A stretch of 64,000 nucleotides of DNA from Paenibacillus tritici. GTDB lineage: Bacteria > Bacillota > Bacilli > Paenibacillales > Paenibacillaceae. Below the pieces are notes generated by a model. It made no database searches. It saw only the letters and a program-made list of their open reading frames with translations, and was not told the DNA's origin. The stretch spans positions 124,001-188,000 of the forward strand of contig NZ_JABMKX010000010.1 of NCBI RefSeq assembly GCF_013204885.1, read 5' to 3'. Positions 42,265-50,327 of the stretch are shown here, in pieces; positions within the stretch are counted from its first letter, which is position 1, and each line of letters starts with the position of its first letter. A program made the position numbers and the translations under genes.

Positions 42265-43638
42265 CTACGAAATGAACTGATGTAGACCTATATCCTCCCA
42301 GTCCAGAGTAATACGAATGTTATCCTCTTCTACCAGCTCAGAGCCGGTCTGCACCTCAATAAATTCCACATCTGTAAGCGCCAGAATCGCGTGCTTGGTC
42401 CCTTCCGGTATCCTTACCACATCTCCTGCCTTCACGTTGTGCATCTTCTCGTTAATCACAATGCTTGCTTCCCCACTGACAAAAGTCCAGATTTCACAGC
42501 GCTTGTGATGCAGCTGGTAACTGATGTTTTTGCCCTCGTTGATGAAGATCCGCTTGGTCAGCACCTCATTGCCTTCGTCATATTTCACATAATCAATCAC
42601 CTTGTAGTGGCCCCAGCGGCGCTCTTCGTACATCGGTCTTTGTTCAAAAGACTTCAGCACTTCCTTAATCCGCGGACTTTCTGCCTTATGCGTCACCAGA
42701 ATGCCGTCCGGGCTGGCGGCAATAATCAGATCCTTCGCCCCGATCACCGTGATCGGAATATCCAGCTCGTTAATGAGGCAGGTGCCCTCGGAGTCAGCGG
42801 TCACGAACCCTTTGCCGACATGGTTGCTGGTCATTTCCTCCGTTAAGGTGTTCCAGGTCCCCAGGTCCTTCCAGAATCCGGCATACGGCTGGACAACGAT
42901 ATTATCCTCTTTCTCCACCACTTCGTAATCAAAGCTAATGGAGGACAAGAGCTTATACTGCTTCTGCAGCTCCTCGTAATTCAGCGGCAGCCCTTTGCGC
43001 TGCAGGATATCGAGCAGGTAGCCCAGACGGAAAGCGAATACCCCGCAGTTCCAGAGGGCATTCCGGCTGATCAGCTCCTCGGCCTGCTTGCGGTCCGGCT
43101 TCTCCTGGAAGTGGCTCACCTGCAGGTAACCGCTCGCCCCTGCCTCTGCGCTCGTTGGAATGATATAGCCGTATTTCTCTGAAGCATGTTCTGGAACTAC
43201 GCCCATCAGCGCCAGATTCGCTCCGCTCACCAGCATGGTGTTCTCCAGCTGTAATACCGTTTCGAAGAAGGAGGATTCCACATAAGGGTCCACCGGCAGG
43301 ATCGCCACCGTCTCGCTTGGGGAGACTCCGGCGATGGAATACAGGTAGGCTGCCGTCAGCGCAATAGCGGGGAAGGTATCCCGCCGCTCCGGCTCAACGA
43401 TTATCGGCACCTCGCTGCCGAGCTGGCTCTGAATCATCTCCACCTGGCTGCGGCCGGTCGCAAGGTACGACGACTCCGCCATTCCTGTCTCCTGCAGTTG
43501 TCTCCATACGCGTTGTACCATGGATTCCGGTTCACCTGCCGGGCTTTCCAGTACCTTCAGAAATTGCTTCGAACGTGAATCATTGGACAACGGCCAGAGC
43601 CGTTTACCAGAACCGCCTGATAGAAGTACCAGTTTCAT
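42265..43638 (-). CDS. manC: Mannose-1-phosphate guanylyltransferase with type II PMI cupin
   Basis: ManC makes GDP-mannose from mannose-1-phosphate and GTP for the EPS glycosyltransferases. The 457-residue protein has the nucleotidyltransferase signature LSGGSGKRLWPLSNDSRSKQF at residues 6-26 and, at the C-terminus, a mannose-6-phosphate-isomerase cupin (YQLHHKRCEIWTFVSGEASI, VRIPEGTKHAI), so it may be bifunctional. I start at ATG 43638, with GGAGGG upstream. It is separated from ugd by an 800-bp gap full of repeats, so it may be transcribed from its own promoter. Confidence 0.93.
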   Translation of the reverse strand: MKLVLLSGGSGKRLWPLSNDSRSKQFLKVLESPAGEPESMVQRVWRQLQETGMAESSYLATGRSQVEMIQSQLGSEVPIIVEPERRDTFPAIALTAAYLYSIAGVSPSETVAILPVDPYVESSFFETVLQLENTMLVSGANLALMGVVPEHASEKYGYIIPTSAEAGASGYLQVSHFQEKPDRKQAEELISRNALWNCGVFAFRLGYLLDILQRKGLPLNYEELQKQYKLLSSISFDYEVVEKEDNIVVQPYAGFWKDLGTWNTLTEEMTSNHVGKGFVTADSEGTCLINELDIPITVIGAKDLIIAASPDGILVTHKAESPRIKEVLKSFEQRPMYEERRWGHYKVIDYVKYDEGNEVLTKRIFINEGKNISYQLHHKRCEIWTFVSGEASIVINEKMHNVKAGDVVRIPEGTKHAILALTDVEFIEVQTGSELVEEDNIRITLDWEDIGLHQFIS

Positions 43639-43708
43639 ATGTGAACCCTCCATATCGTATTGTTATTGGGTATTTCTTGTTGCGGAGCTGTGAGTTAAAA
43701 TCCCGCCT

Positions 43709-43860
43709 GTTATGAGGGTCGCTGCAAGGAATTTTGGGCTTACGGCCGCTGTTGTCTCCAGATGCTGTTGATTATATTGCTTGCAGCAGATAACATCCGG
43801 AGACAAAGGCGGACGCTAACGCTCCTACAGCTCCAAAATTCCTCTCCGCTCCATTTCATA
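43709..43860. repeat. Dispersed inverted-repeat element, copy 1
   Basis: AGGAATTTTGG (43727-43737) and CCAAAATTCCT (43833-43843) form a perfect outer stem. A nested stem TTGTCTCC-a-GATG / CATC-c-GGAGACAA lies at 43752-43806. The flanks GTCGCTGC and CGGACGCTAACGCTCCTACAGCT are shared with a shorter copy at 50.2 kb. No gene is visible. Confidence 0.75.
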
Positions 43861-44232
43861 ACAGGCTGTGCTTTTACATCCGCTTCGCCCGCAGGCGAAG
43901 CTCCCGGCTAAAGATCCGATATTGCCGCTTGTGGTAGCGGCAAGGGGAGCGGCGCGGCCGCTATGCTTGCGCGGCAGCAGTTGAATCCCTGGTTGCCGCC
44001 TACTGTTGCGGCGGAGAAAAATCCAAAGGCTCAAAGACTCTTAAGTGCCGCTTGTTCCAAGGCGTCGCCGCTGATTTAGCGGCTAGAGAAAACAAGAGTA
44101 TAAGGCAACAGAATCCAAGACAATGGAATTCAACACGGCAATTCAAGACCGGAATTCAAGATCGGAATTCAAGACTCTTGTGCCAAGGGCTCGCCGCACA
44201 AGTTCGCGGCGGCAGAAGCTAGTTAGTTAAGT
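43861..44232. other. Gene-free interval with 13-bp tandem repeat
   Basis: No coding frame with a ribosome site is seen. The first part is GC-rich with several small palindromes such as GCCGCTTGTGGTAGCGGC. At about 44127-44178, AATTCAAGA(C/T)CGG recurs at 44127, 44140, 44153 and 44166 with an exact 13-bp period, plus a degenerate copy at 44112. Confidence 0.55.
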
Positions 44233-44433
44233 ACTAGGCATTTGTGCTCCTCATTTGCTCCATTCGGCCAGCATCCGATAAATCAAGGGTACTTATACTC
44301 TTCATTTCACCACTCAGCCGACTTTCGGCGCATCCAGAGGGATTTTTCCCTCTCATTCCACCACACAGCCCACTTTCGGCGCATTCAGAGGGATTTTCCC
44401 CTCTCATTCCACCACTCAGCCGACTTTCGGCGC
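44232..44433 (+). repeat. Short array of 51-bp hairpin-core repeats downstream of ugd
   Basis: Four units follow the same plan as the large array at 60 kb. Two class-B units have GAGGGATTTTTCCCTC and GAGGGATTTTCCCCTC cores starting at 44336 and 44387, exactly 51 bp apart. They are preceded by an AAGGGTACTTATACTCTT unit and a degenerate class-A unit (GTGCTCCTCATTTGCTCCATT). Orientation relative to the plus strand equals that of the large array. It directly abuts the ugd stop codon. Confidence 0.85.
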
Positions 44434-44441
44434 GTAATCAG

Positions 44442-45782
44442 CTAAACCGCGCCAGCCACGCTGGCGGAGAAGCCGCTGAGGCCGCCCATCTGCGGGCGTC
44501 CGACAGAGATATACTCCAGGCCGGTGCCTTCGATCTGGTCTTTGGTATAGATATTGCGGCCGTCGATCAGCACCTGACGGCGCATGGTCTTTGCCAGCTG
44601 ATGCAGGTTGATCTCTTTGAACTGGTTCCAGTCGGTCAGGAGGCAGACGGCGTCGCTGCCTTCAGCGGCTTCTTCAGCCAGACCGCACCAGCGCAGCTGC
44701 GGATGATCGTATTCCTTACGGAAGTTGTCGGCGGCAATGGGATCATACAGCTTCACGGTAGCCCCCTCGGCGACGAGTGCCTCCACGATCTCGCGGGCCG
44801 GTGCCTCGCGGACATCATCGGTATTGGGCTTGAACGCAAGCCCCCAGATACCGATCACGGCGCCGCGCAGGCTGCCCAGCGATTCATGCAGCTTGGAGAT
44901 GATCATGAACCGCTGGCCTTTGTTCACCTCGACGACCGATTTGAGCAGCTTGAACTCATAATCCACATTGCCGGCGATCTGGATCAGCGCATTGGTATCC
45001 TTCGGGAAACAGGAGCCTCCATAGCCGATTCCGGCCTGCAGGAAGGTAGATCCGATTCTCCGGTCCATGCCCATCCCCTCTGCCACCTCGGTTACATCAG
45101 CTCCTACCTTTTCGCAAATGTTGGCAATTTCGTTAATGAACGATATCTTCGTCGCCAGAAAAGCGTTAGACGCATATTTGATCATCTCTGCGCTGCGGAT
45201 ATCGGTAACGAACACGTTGTCCGTGAATCCCTTATGAAGCTCGCGCATGGTCGGCTCAAGCGCCGAATTATCCAGTCCGATCACGATCCGGTCGGGATGA
45301 AGGGTGTCGCGGATTGCAGAGCCTTCACGGAGGAATTCAGGGGCAGAGACGATATCGAAGGGATGATTCGTATGGGAGGCGATCAGCTTGCGGATCCGCT
45401 CATTGGTGCCAACGGGAACCGTCGACTTGGTCATGATGATCTTGTAGCCCTCCATCGCCTGGGCAATCTCGGTTGCCGCCCCTTCGATGTATCTCAGATC
45501 GGCTTCGCCGCCCGGAAGTGAAGGAGTACCCACTGCAAGAATAACGATATCGGAGCGGCGGACCGACTCCTGAAGATCGGACGAGAAGCTTAGGCGGCCC
45601 TCGCGCAGATTCATTTCGATCAGGGCCTCAATGCCCGGCTCATAGATGGGGGATTCCATCCGGTTCAGCTTATTGATTTTCTCCTCATCCTTATCCACAC
45701 AGATGACATGATTCCCGTTCAAGGTGAAGCAGACGCCTGATACAAGTCCTACATAGCCGGTACCAATTACTGCGAGTTTCAT
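44442..45782 (-). CDS. ugd: UDP-glucose 6-dehydrogenase
   Basis: Oxidises UDP-glucose to UDP-glucuronate with two NAD+, supplying an acidic sugar for the EPS. The 446-residue protein has the Rossmann start MKLAVIGTGYVGLVSGVCF, catalytic Cys in GYGGSCFPKDTNALI near residue 265, and the phrase GLAFKPNTDDVREAPA. AAAGGAGGATG lies before the ATG. It follows a GT4 gene by four bases and is the last gene before the repeat-filled gap that separates it from manC. With GalU upstream in the same locus it gives a complete UDP-glucuronate route from glucose-1-phosphate. Confidence 0.95.
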   Translation of the reverse strand: MKLAVIGTGYVGLVSGVCFTLNGNHVICVDKDEEKINKLNRMESPIYEPGIEALIEMNLREGRLSFSSDLQESVRRSDIVILAVGTPSLPGGEADLRYIEGAATEIAQAMEGYKIIMTKSTVPVGTNERIRKLIASHTNHPFDIVSAPEFLREGSAIRDTLHPDRIVIGLDNSALEPTMRELHKGFTDNVFVTDIRSAEMIKYASNAFLATKISFINEIANICEKVGADVTEVAEGMGMDRRIGSTFLQAGIGYGGSCFPKDTNALIQIAGNVDYEFKLLKSVVEVNKGQRFMIISKLHESLGSLRGAVIGIWGLAFKPNTDDVREAPAREIVEALVAEGATVKLYDPIAADNFRKEYDHPQLRWCGLAEEAAEGSDAVCLLTDWNQFKEINLHQLAKTMRRQVLIDGRNIYTKDQIEGTGLEYISVGRPQMGGLSGFSASVAGAV

Positions 45783-45786
45783 AGTT

Positions 45787-46887
45787 TCATCCTCCTTTTA
45801 GGAAATTGACGTAGGCCTGTTCCACATACTGCTTGAACTGAACCATAAACGCCTGCTCATCGAATTTGCGTGCATGGCCCATAATCTGGTCAATATCCCA
45901 TGCATAGGACTCCACCTCATCAATGGCCCGGAGCAGATCATCAACCTCCTGGTGCTGGAAGAATACGCCGTTGACGTAAGGAATAATCGTGTCCAGCGCT
46001 CCTCCGGCCTGATAGGCGATAACCGGTCTTCCTGCGGCATTCGCCTCCAGCGGCGTGATACCGAAATCCTCTTCCCCAGGGAAAACAAACGCCCGGCACT
46101 GTGACATCAGCCCTGTAACTTCCTCATCCTCCAGCCGGCCCAGAAAAGATACATTCCCTTTGGCCATGCCTTCCAGACGCTTCCGGTCCGGTCCGTCCCC
46201 GACAATATACAGCTTAAGACCGTTACGGTTGAATGCCTCCACCGCCAGATCGATCCGCTTGTAGGAAACCAGCCGCGAGACAATCAGATAATAATCGCCA
46301 ATGTTCGAGGAGCTGCTGAAACGGGCTGTATTGATCGGCGGGAAAATAACATCGGAATCCCGGTGATAATAATTTTGAATCCGCGTTTTCACGACAGAAG
46401 AGTTGGCTACGAACTGGTTTACATTTTTGGAGGTGCGCTGGTCCCAGCTCTTGAGCCGCTGCATATACACCTTCAGCAGTCTTTTGAACAATCCTGAATT
46501 CGACTGCCGCTCCATGTACGTGTCATAATCCCAGGCGAAACGCATCGGCGTATGACAGTAGCACAGATGGAAGGTGGACTCGGGCACCTGGATGCTTTTC
46601 ATAAAAGCACTGCTGGAGCTAAGGACGATATCATACCCGCTGAAGTCCAAATCGCGGACAGCCATAGGGTAGAGCGGCAGCACCCCTTTGAAATTCCGCT
46701 TCACTCCCGGAATGTTCTGCAGCCAGGAGGCGCGGATATCCGCGTCTTTGAGGTTATCGGTCAGGCGGCTTCCGTTAAAAACCGTTGTGAAGATCGGAGC
46801 TTCCGGATACATGTGATGAAAGACCTCCACCACCCGTTCCGCCCCGCCCATCTGGATTAAATAATCGTGCGCTATCGCAATTTTCAT
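45787..46887 (-). CDS. GT4-family glycosyltransferase
   Basis: A 366-residue GT-B glycosyltransferase acting at the cytoplasmic membrane face on the lipid-linked EPS repeat unit. It opens with MKIAIAHDYLIQMGGAERVVEVFHHMYP, typical of mannosyltransferases of the WbaZ/RfbZ kind. The C-terminal nucleotide-binding half shows YYLIVSRLVSYKRIDLAVEAF and the EX7E region FVFPGEEDFGITPLEANAAGRPVIAY. I use ATG 46887 with GAGG upstream, and the earlier ATG at 46896 abuts that site. A mannosyl donor is plausible because manC lies in the locus, but this is inference. Confidence 0.85.
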   Translation of the reverse strand: MKIAIAHDYLIQMGGAERVVEVFHHMYPEAPIFTTVFNGSRLTDNLKDADIRASWLQNIPGVKRNFKGVLPLYPMAVRDLDFSGYDIVLSSSSAFMKSIQVPESTFHLCYCHTPMRFAWDYDTYMERQSNSGLFKRLLKVYMQRLKSWDQRTSKNVNQFVANSSVVKTRIQNYYHRDSDVIFPPINTARFSSSSNIGDYYLIVSRLVSYKRIDLAVEAFNRNGLKLYIVGDGPDRKRLEGMAKGNVSFLGRLEDEEVTGLMSQCRAFVFPGEEDFGITPLEANAAGRPVIAYQAGGALDTIIPYVNGVFFQHQEVDDLLRAIDEVESYAWDIDQIMGHARKFDEQAFMVQFKQYVEQAYVNFLKGG

Positions 46888-46989
46888 GTGAATCATCCTC
46901 AAAGTTTTTTGGAGCAGCATCATCAAGCAGTGAACGCATGGCTGAAACAGATGTGATGCAAGCCTTAATCATTATCGTGAGCGGGAGGA

Positions 46990-48129
46990 TCAGGTGACAG
47001 CCAGCAGACCTTTGTAGTAAGCGACGATGTCCTTGACCGTGTTCTCGATGACAAAATGCTCTTTCACCCGTCTCATTCCATTGTCCGCCATGCGTCTACG
47101 CTCTTCGGGATGGTTCAGCATCCAGGTGATGGAATCTGCAAGTACAGTAGCATCTCCAGGTTGGATCAGCAGTCCTGTTTCGCCAGGAACCACAATCTCC
47201 ACCGGTCCGCCTTCATTGGAGGCGATCACCGGCAGTCCGGCCGCCATACCTTCGACGATAACCTGGCCGAACGGCTCAGGGGTGATCGACGTATGAATCA
47301 GTAAATCCGCTTTATTCATGAGTCCTTGTATATCATCCACATGACCCAGCAGGCTGACATTGTTGATGTCCCCTTGCTGCATCTGCTGAATTAATCCCTG
47401 TTTGTATTCCTCTTCGCCGAACAGCGCGTCACCGGCAAGCCAGAACTTCACGCGGCTGTCATGCTTGAAGGCCTTCGCCGCTTCCAGCACAATATGCTGG
47501 CCCTTCCAGTGGGCGAGCCGGCCGACCAGCAGGACGTTGAAGTCCTTCTGGTCCCGCTTGCCGATGCCTTCACCGATGGCTTTGGCAAAAGCGGAGTAGA
47601 CGACCAGCGTCTTCTTCGAGCGCGGCAGCTCCAGCGCATTCAGCGTGGAATGGGAGTTGGCAATCACCCCGTTCGGCAGCAGGCGCGACAGCAGCCGGAT
47701 CGCCTTGGCGACAACCGGCTTAAGGTAAGGCGCACCGATATGGTCCCGGATGTGCCAGATCAGCGGCACTCCTGCTTTTTTGGCAGCTACTGCTCCGTAA
47801 AAGGCTGATTTCAGGGAATTGGTATGCACACAATCCACCTTCTCCTCCTTAAGCAGCGGAGCCAGCTTGCGGCCATACGCCAGCAGCTTAAGCGCAGCCG
47901 CCGGGGCACCGAGGTTCAAGGCATTGCGCCCACGGCTGCGGATGCTCTCGTCCAGCGGGATGATACGGACGTCTATGCCCTTCTCCCGCAGACGTTCAGC
48001 AAGCGCGCCTTCCTCTGCGAGGATAACCAGCGGTTCAATCTGCTCACCGATATTGGTGAGAATGTTGAACAAGGCGACCTCTCCCCCGCTCCATTTGGCG
48101 GTGTGATCAATATAAGCGACTTTGATCAT
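46990..48129 (-). CDS. GT4-family glycosyltransferase
   Basis: A 379-residue GT-B enzyme. The N-terminal domain starts MIKVAYIDHTAKWSGGEVALFNIL. The C-terminal domain has FNVLLVGRLAHWKGQHIVLEAAKAF and the donor-site motif ITPEPFGQVIVEGMAAGLPVIASNEGGPVEIV. ATG 48129 overlaps the stop of the upstream glycosyltransferase by four bases (ATGA), so the two are coupled. Its sugar and linkage cannot be read from sequence. Confidence 0.88.
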   Translation of the reverse strand: MIKVAYIDHTAKWSGGEVALFNILTNIGEQIEPLVILAEEGALAERLREKGIDVRIIPLDESIRSRGRNALNLGAPAAALKLLAYGRKLAPLLKEEKVDCVHTNSLKSAFYGAVAAKKAGVPLIWHIRDHIGAPYLKPVVAKAIRLLSRLLPNGVIANSHSTLNALELPRSKKTLVVYSAFAKAIGEGIGKRDQKDFNVLLVGRLAHWKGQHIVLEAAKAFKHDSRVKFWLAGDALFGEEEYKQGLIQQMQQGDINNVSLLGHVDDIQGLMNKADLLIHTSITPEPFGQVIVEGMAAGLPVIASNEGGPVEIVVPGETGLLIQPGDATVLADSITWMLNHPEERRRMADNGMRRVKEHFVIENTVKDIVAYYKGLLAVT

Positions 48130-49316
48130 CCTACGCTCACACCCTTTCCCAAGGTTTCGAGGAACACAGATTCCACTTGATCGCCTACATGCTGCCAGGT
48201 GTACTTCTCCAGCACATGATTCCGGCATTCATCCCGGCCGGGCAGCAGCTTGCGGTTGCTCAGCATATGAATCATGCCTTCCGCCATATCTTCGCTGGCG
48301 GCACTCTTGAACAGCAGCTCCGGGCGGAAGCCCTGGAGAATCTCCTTGTTGCCGCCGACCGGAGTCGCCATCACCGGCAGCCCCGAGGCCAGGGCCTCAA
48401 CGGTGATCAGGCCGAAGCCTTCCAGCGCCTGAGAAGGAACGACGAACATATCCGCTGCCTGATAATAGGAGGCCAGCTCATGATCGGGAATGTAGCCGAG
48501 CAGCCGGACCTTGTTGCCCAGCCCGTAATCGGCTATTCTCTCTTCCAGTTCCCCGCGCAGCGGGCCTTTGCCTCCGATCAGCAGAATCGCGTTCGGAAAC
48601 CGCTCGGCGACCTGCTTCCAGGCTTCCAGCAATTGCAGCAGCCCCATCCGGTTCATCAGCCGCCGGACCGTCAGGACCGTGGTGGCGCCTTCCGGCAGAT
48701 TCAGCGTCCGGCGGATCGCCAGCCGGTTCGTGGCAGGCATGAACCGCTCCACATTGGCCGCTCCCGGAATGACGGTAATCTTGTGCAGCGGCACTCCGTG
48801 CAGCTCGTGCAGCATATTACGGAAGTATTCGCTGAGGACGATGAATTTGTCCGCCAGCTTGTAAGCCTTATGTTCTATCGACTTGGCAATCGTTGTTTTG
48901 ACCTTATGCTTGATGCCTTGACCTTCGATCTTCATCTCTTCGTTCCAGGGTCCGTGGAAGGTCATGACCACCGGAATCCCCCGCTTCTTCGCTTCAATCG
49001 CCGGACCGATGCCGTAAGGTGCGAAGTGGGTATAGAGGATATCAATCCGCCCGCTCCCATCCCCCATCAGGGACGCCGCCTTGCGCTGAAAAGCATCCTT
49101 GCGCTTCCAGATCGTCTCCTTCGGGTCGCCGGCATTATGGATGATCAGTTCCTTGTTAGTCTCCGGCGTCTCCTGGCTGCAGATCAGGGCATGCACCTGA
49201 TTCCGTGTGGAGAGCTGCTCACATACCGATTTGAAATAAGTATTCAATCCTCCGGGCTGTAACGAGGGCCAGCTGAGGCCGGTCGTCATAATGTTCAATC
49301 CGTCATTGTACGACAT
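48126..49316 (-). CDS. GT4-family glycosyltransferase
   Basis: A 396-residue GT-B enzyme with N-terminal MTTGLSWPSLQPGGLNTYFKSVCEQL and a donor-binding half containing VLTVRRLMNRMGLLQLLEAW, LLIGGKGPLRGELEERI and SQALEGFGLITVEALASGLPVMATPVGGNKEI. ATG 49316 follows AAGGGGGAG, and the upstream open stretch lies within the preceding gene. It overlaps the GT2 gene by 14 bases and the next GT4 gene by four. It is one of three consecutive GT4 enzymes building the EPS repeat unit. Confidence 0.88.
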   Translation of the reverse strand: MSYNDGLNIMTTGLSWPSLQPGGLNTYFKSVCEQLSTRNQVHALICSQETPETNKELIIHNAGDPKETIWKRKDAFQRKAASLMGDGSGRIDILYTHFAPYGIGPAIEAKKRGIPVVMTFHGPWNEEMKIEGQGIKHKVKTTIAKSIEHKAYKLADKFIVLSEYFRNMLHELHGVPLHKITVIPGAANVERFMPATNRLAIRRTLNLPEGATTVLTVRRLMNRMGLLQLLEAWKQVAERFPNAILLIGGKGPLRGELEERIADYGLGNKVRLLGYIPDHELASYYQAADMFVVPSQALEGFGLITVEALASGLPVMATPVGGNKEILQGFRPELLFKSAASEDMAEGMIHMLSNRKLLPGRDECRNHVLEKYTWQHVGDQVESVFLETLGKGVSVG

Positions 49317-50157
49317 AGCTTCTCTCCCCCTTGTTCTCCTTCTCCGCCTGGCCTTCTGCGTTATGCCGGGCCAGCTTGCCGGAGCTGTGCAATTCGTAAT
49401 GCTTGAAGCCGACCATGAATTCATACATCACCCAGAATACAGATACCGCGAATCCCGAGATTCCTTTCTTGAACAGGCCATGGAGGAAATACTTCTGCAG
49501 GAACCGTGCCGGCGGCCGCAGCAGCAGATGACTGAGCTTGAACGGCTTGCCGCTGGCGAATGCGCTTTGCGCTTCCAGATCCGTGTATTTGTTGAACCGG
49601 GCGACATGATCGTTGATGCTGCGGAAGCCTTGATGCCACAGTATTCCGCTGAGCTTCACAGTCCGCTCCTCGGACACCTCCGGCATCTCATGCACCAGAC
49701 TGTTGCGGATTCCATATTCCTTGCGGTTATAGAGCCGCACCAGGTATTCGCCCTTATCCAGCCATCTGCCGAGAAAATCACCGATCCGGTACAATGAGAA
49801 CGCCACGGTAGCATCGGTCAGTCCCGGTTTGCGCTCCAGGATATCCTGCGCCAGCTCTTCGCTGACCACTTCGTCGGTATCAATCAGGAAGACCCAATCA
49901 TGGCTGGCGCGTTCCACTCCGAATTCCCTTTGCTTCGCATATCCGGGCCATGGGTTGACATACACCCGGCACCCCAGGCTCTCGGACAGCTGGACTGTCC
50001 CGTCTTTGCTTCCTCCGTCGATAACTACCACCTCGTCGGCGAACAACCGGCAGGACTGAATGGCTTTGGTGATTCGAACTTCGTCGTCCTGGGCGATGAT
50101 GATTGCCGAGATCGGGTAACTGCCCCGGCCGCCGAGCACGCTTGTCAGTGAATCCAT
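49303..50157 (-). CDS. GT2-family glycosyltransferase (WaaE/KdtX-like)
   Basis: A 284-residue GT-A enzyme. YPISAIIIAQDDEVRITKAI begins the Rossmann-like fold, and DEVVVIDGGSKDGTVQLSESLG and the DxD-like FLIDTDEVVSEEL bind the nucleotide sugar. The phrase NPWPGYAKQREFGVERA is typical of the WaaE/KdtX group, often beta-glucosyltransferases. A C-terminal hydrophobic segment (GFAVSVFWVMYEFMVGF) may attach it to the membrane. AAAAGGAGG precedes the ATG. A dispersed inverted repeat lies between it and the flippase gene. Confidence 0.85.
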   Translation of the reverse strand: MDSLTSVLGGRGSYPISAIIIAQDDEVRITKAIQSCRLFADEVVVIDGGSKDGTVQLSESLGCRVYVNPWPGYAKQREFGVERASHDWVFLIDTDEVVSEELAQDILERKPGLTDATVAFSLYRIGDFLGRWLDKGEYLVRLYNRKEYGIRNSLVHEMPEVSEERTVKLSGILWHQGFRSINDHVARFNKYTDLEAQSAFASGKPFKLSHLLLRPPARFLQKYFLHGLFKKGISGFAVSVFWVMYEFMVGFKHYELHSSGKLARHNAEGQAEKENKGERSYVVQ

Positions 50158-50185
50158 GAAGGGTTCCTCCTTTTATGGTCCGGTG

Positions 50186-50265
50186 TGTGTCGTCGCTGCG
50201 AGAAAAATTTGGGCTTCCGGACGCTGACGCTCCTACAGCTCCAAATTTTCTCTACGCTCCTCCAA
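50186..50265. repeat. Dispersed inverted-repeat element, copy 2
   Basis: GAGAAAAATTTGG (50200-50212) and CCAAATTTTCTC (50241-50252) pair with a single bulged A. Flanks GTCGCTGC, CGGACGCTGACGCTCCTACAGCT and a trailing CTACGCTCC match the copy at 43.7 kb, but the stem sequence differs in both arms. It sits in the 170-bp gap between the flippase and GT2 genes. Confidence 0.75.
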
Positions 50266-50327
50266 GCACCGTCCCATGGTTTTTTAGCAGAAGGGCAGTT
50301 CGCATCGTGCCTCTGCTCACTTTCCAC

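Noticed and set aside
43825-44034. 69-codon minus-strand frame downstream of manC
   Set aside because: It lies in repeat-rich intergenic DNA with no ribosome site, and its composition is unlike that of the neighbouring genes.
44244-45521. 425-codon plus-strand frame over ugd
   Set aside because: It begins in the 51-bp repeats and is antisense to ugd, whose motifs are complete.
48177-49262. 361-codon plus-strand frame
   Set aside because: It is antisense to a GT4 gene with full motifs, and its composition is a mirror of that gene.
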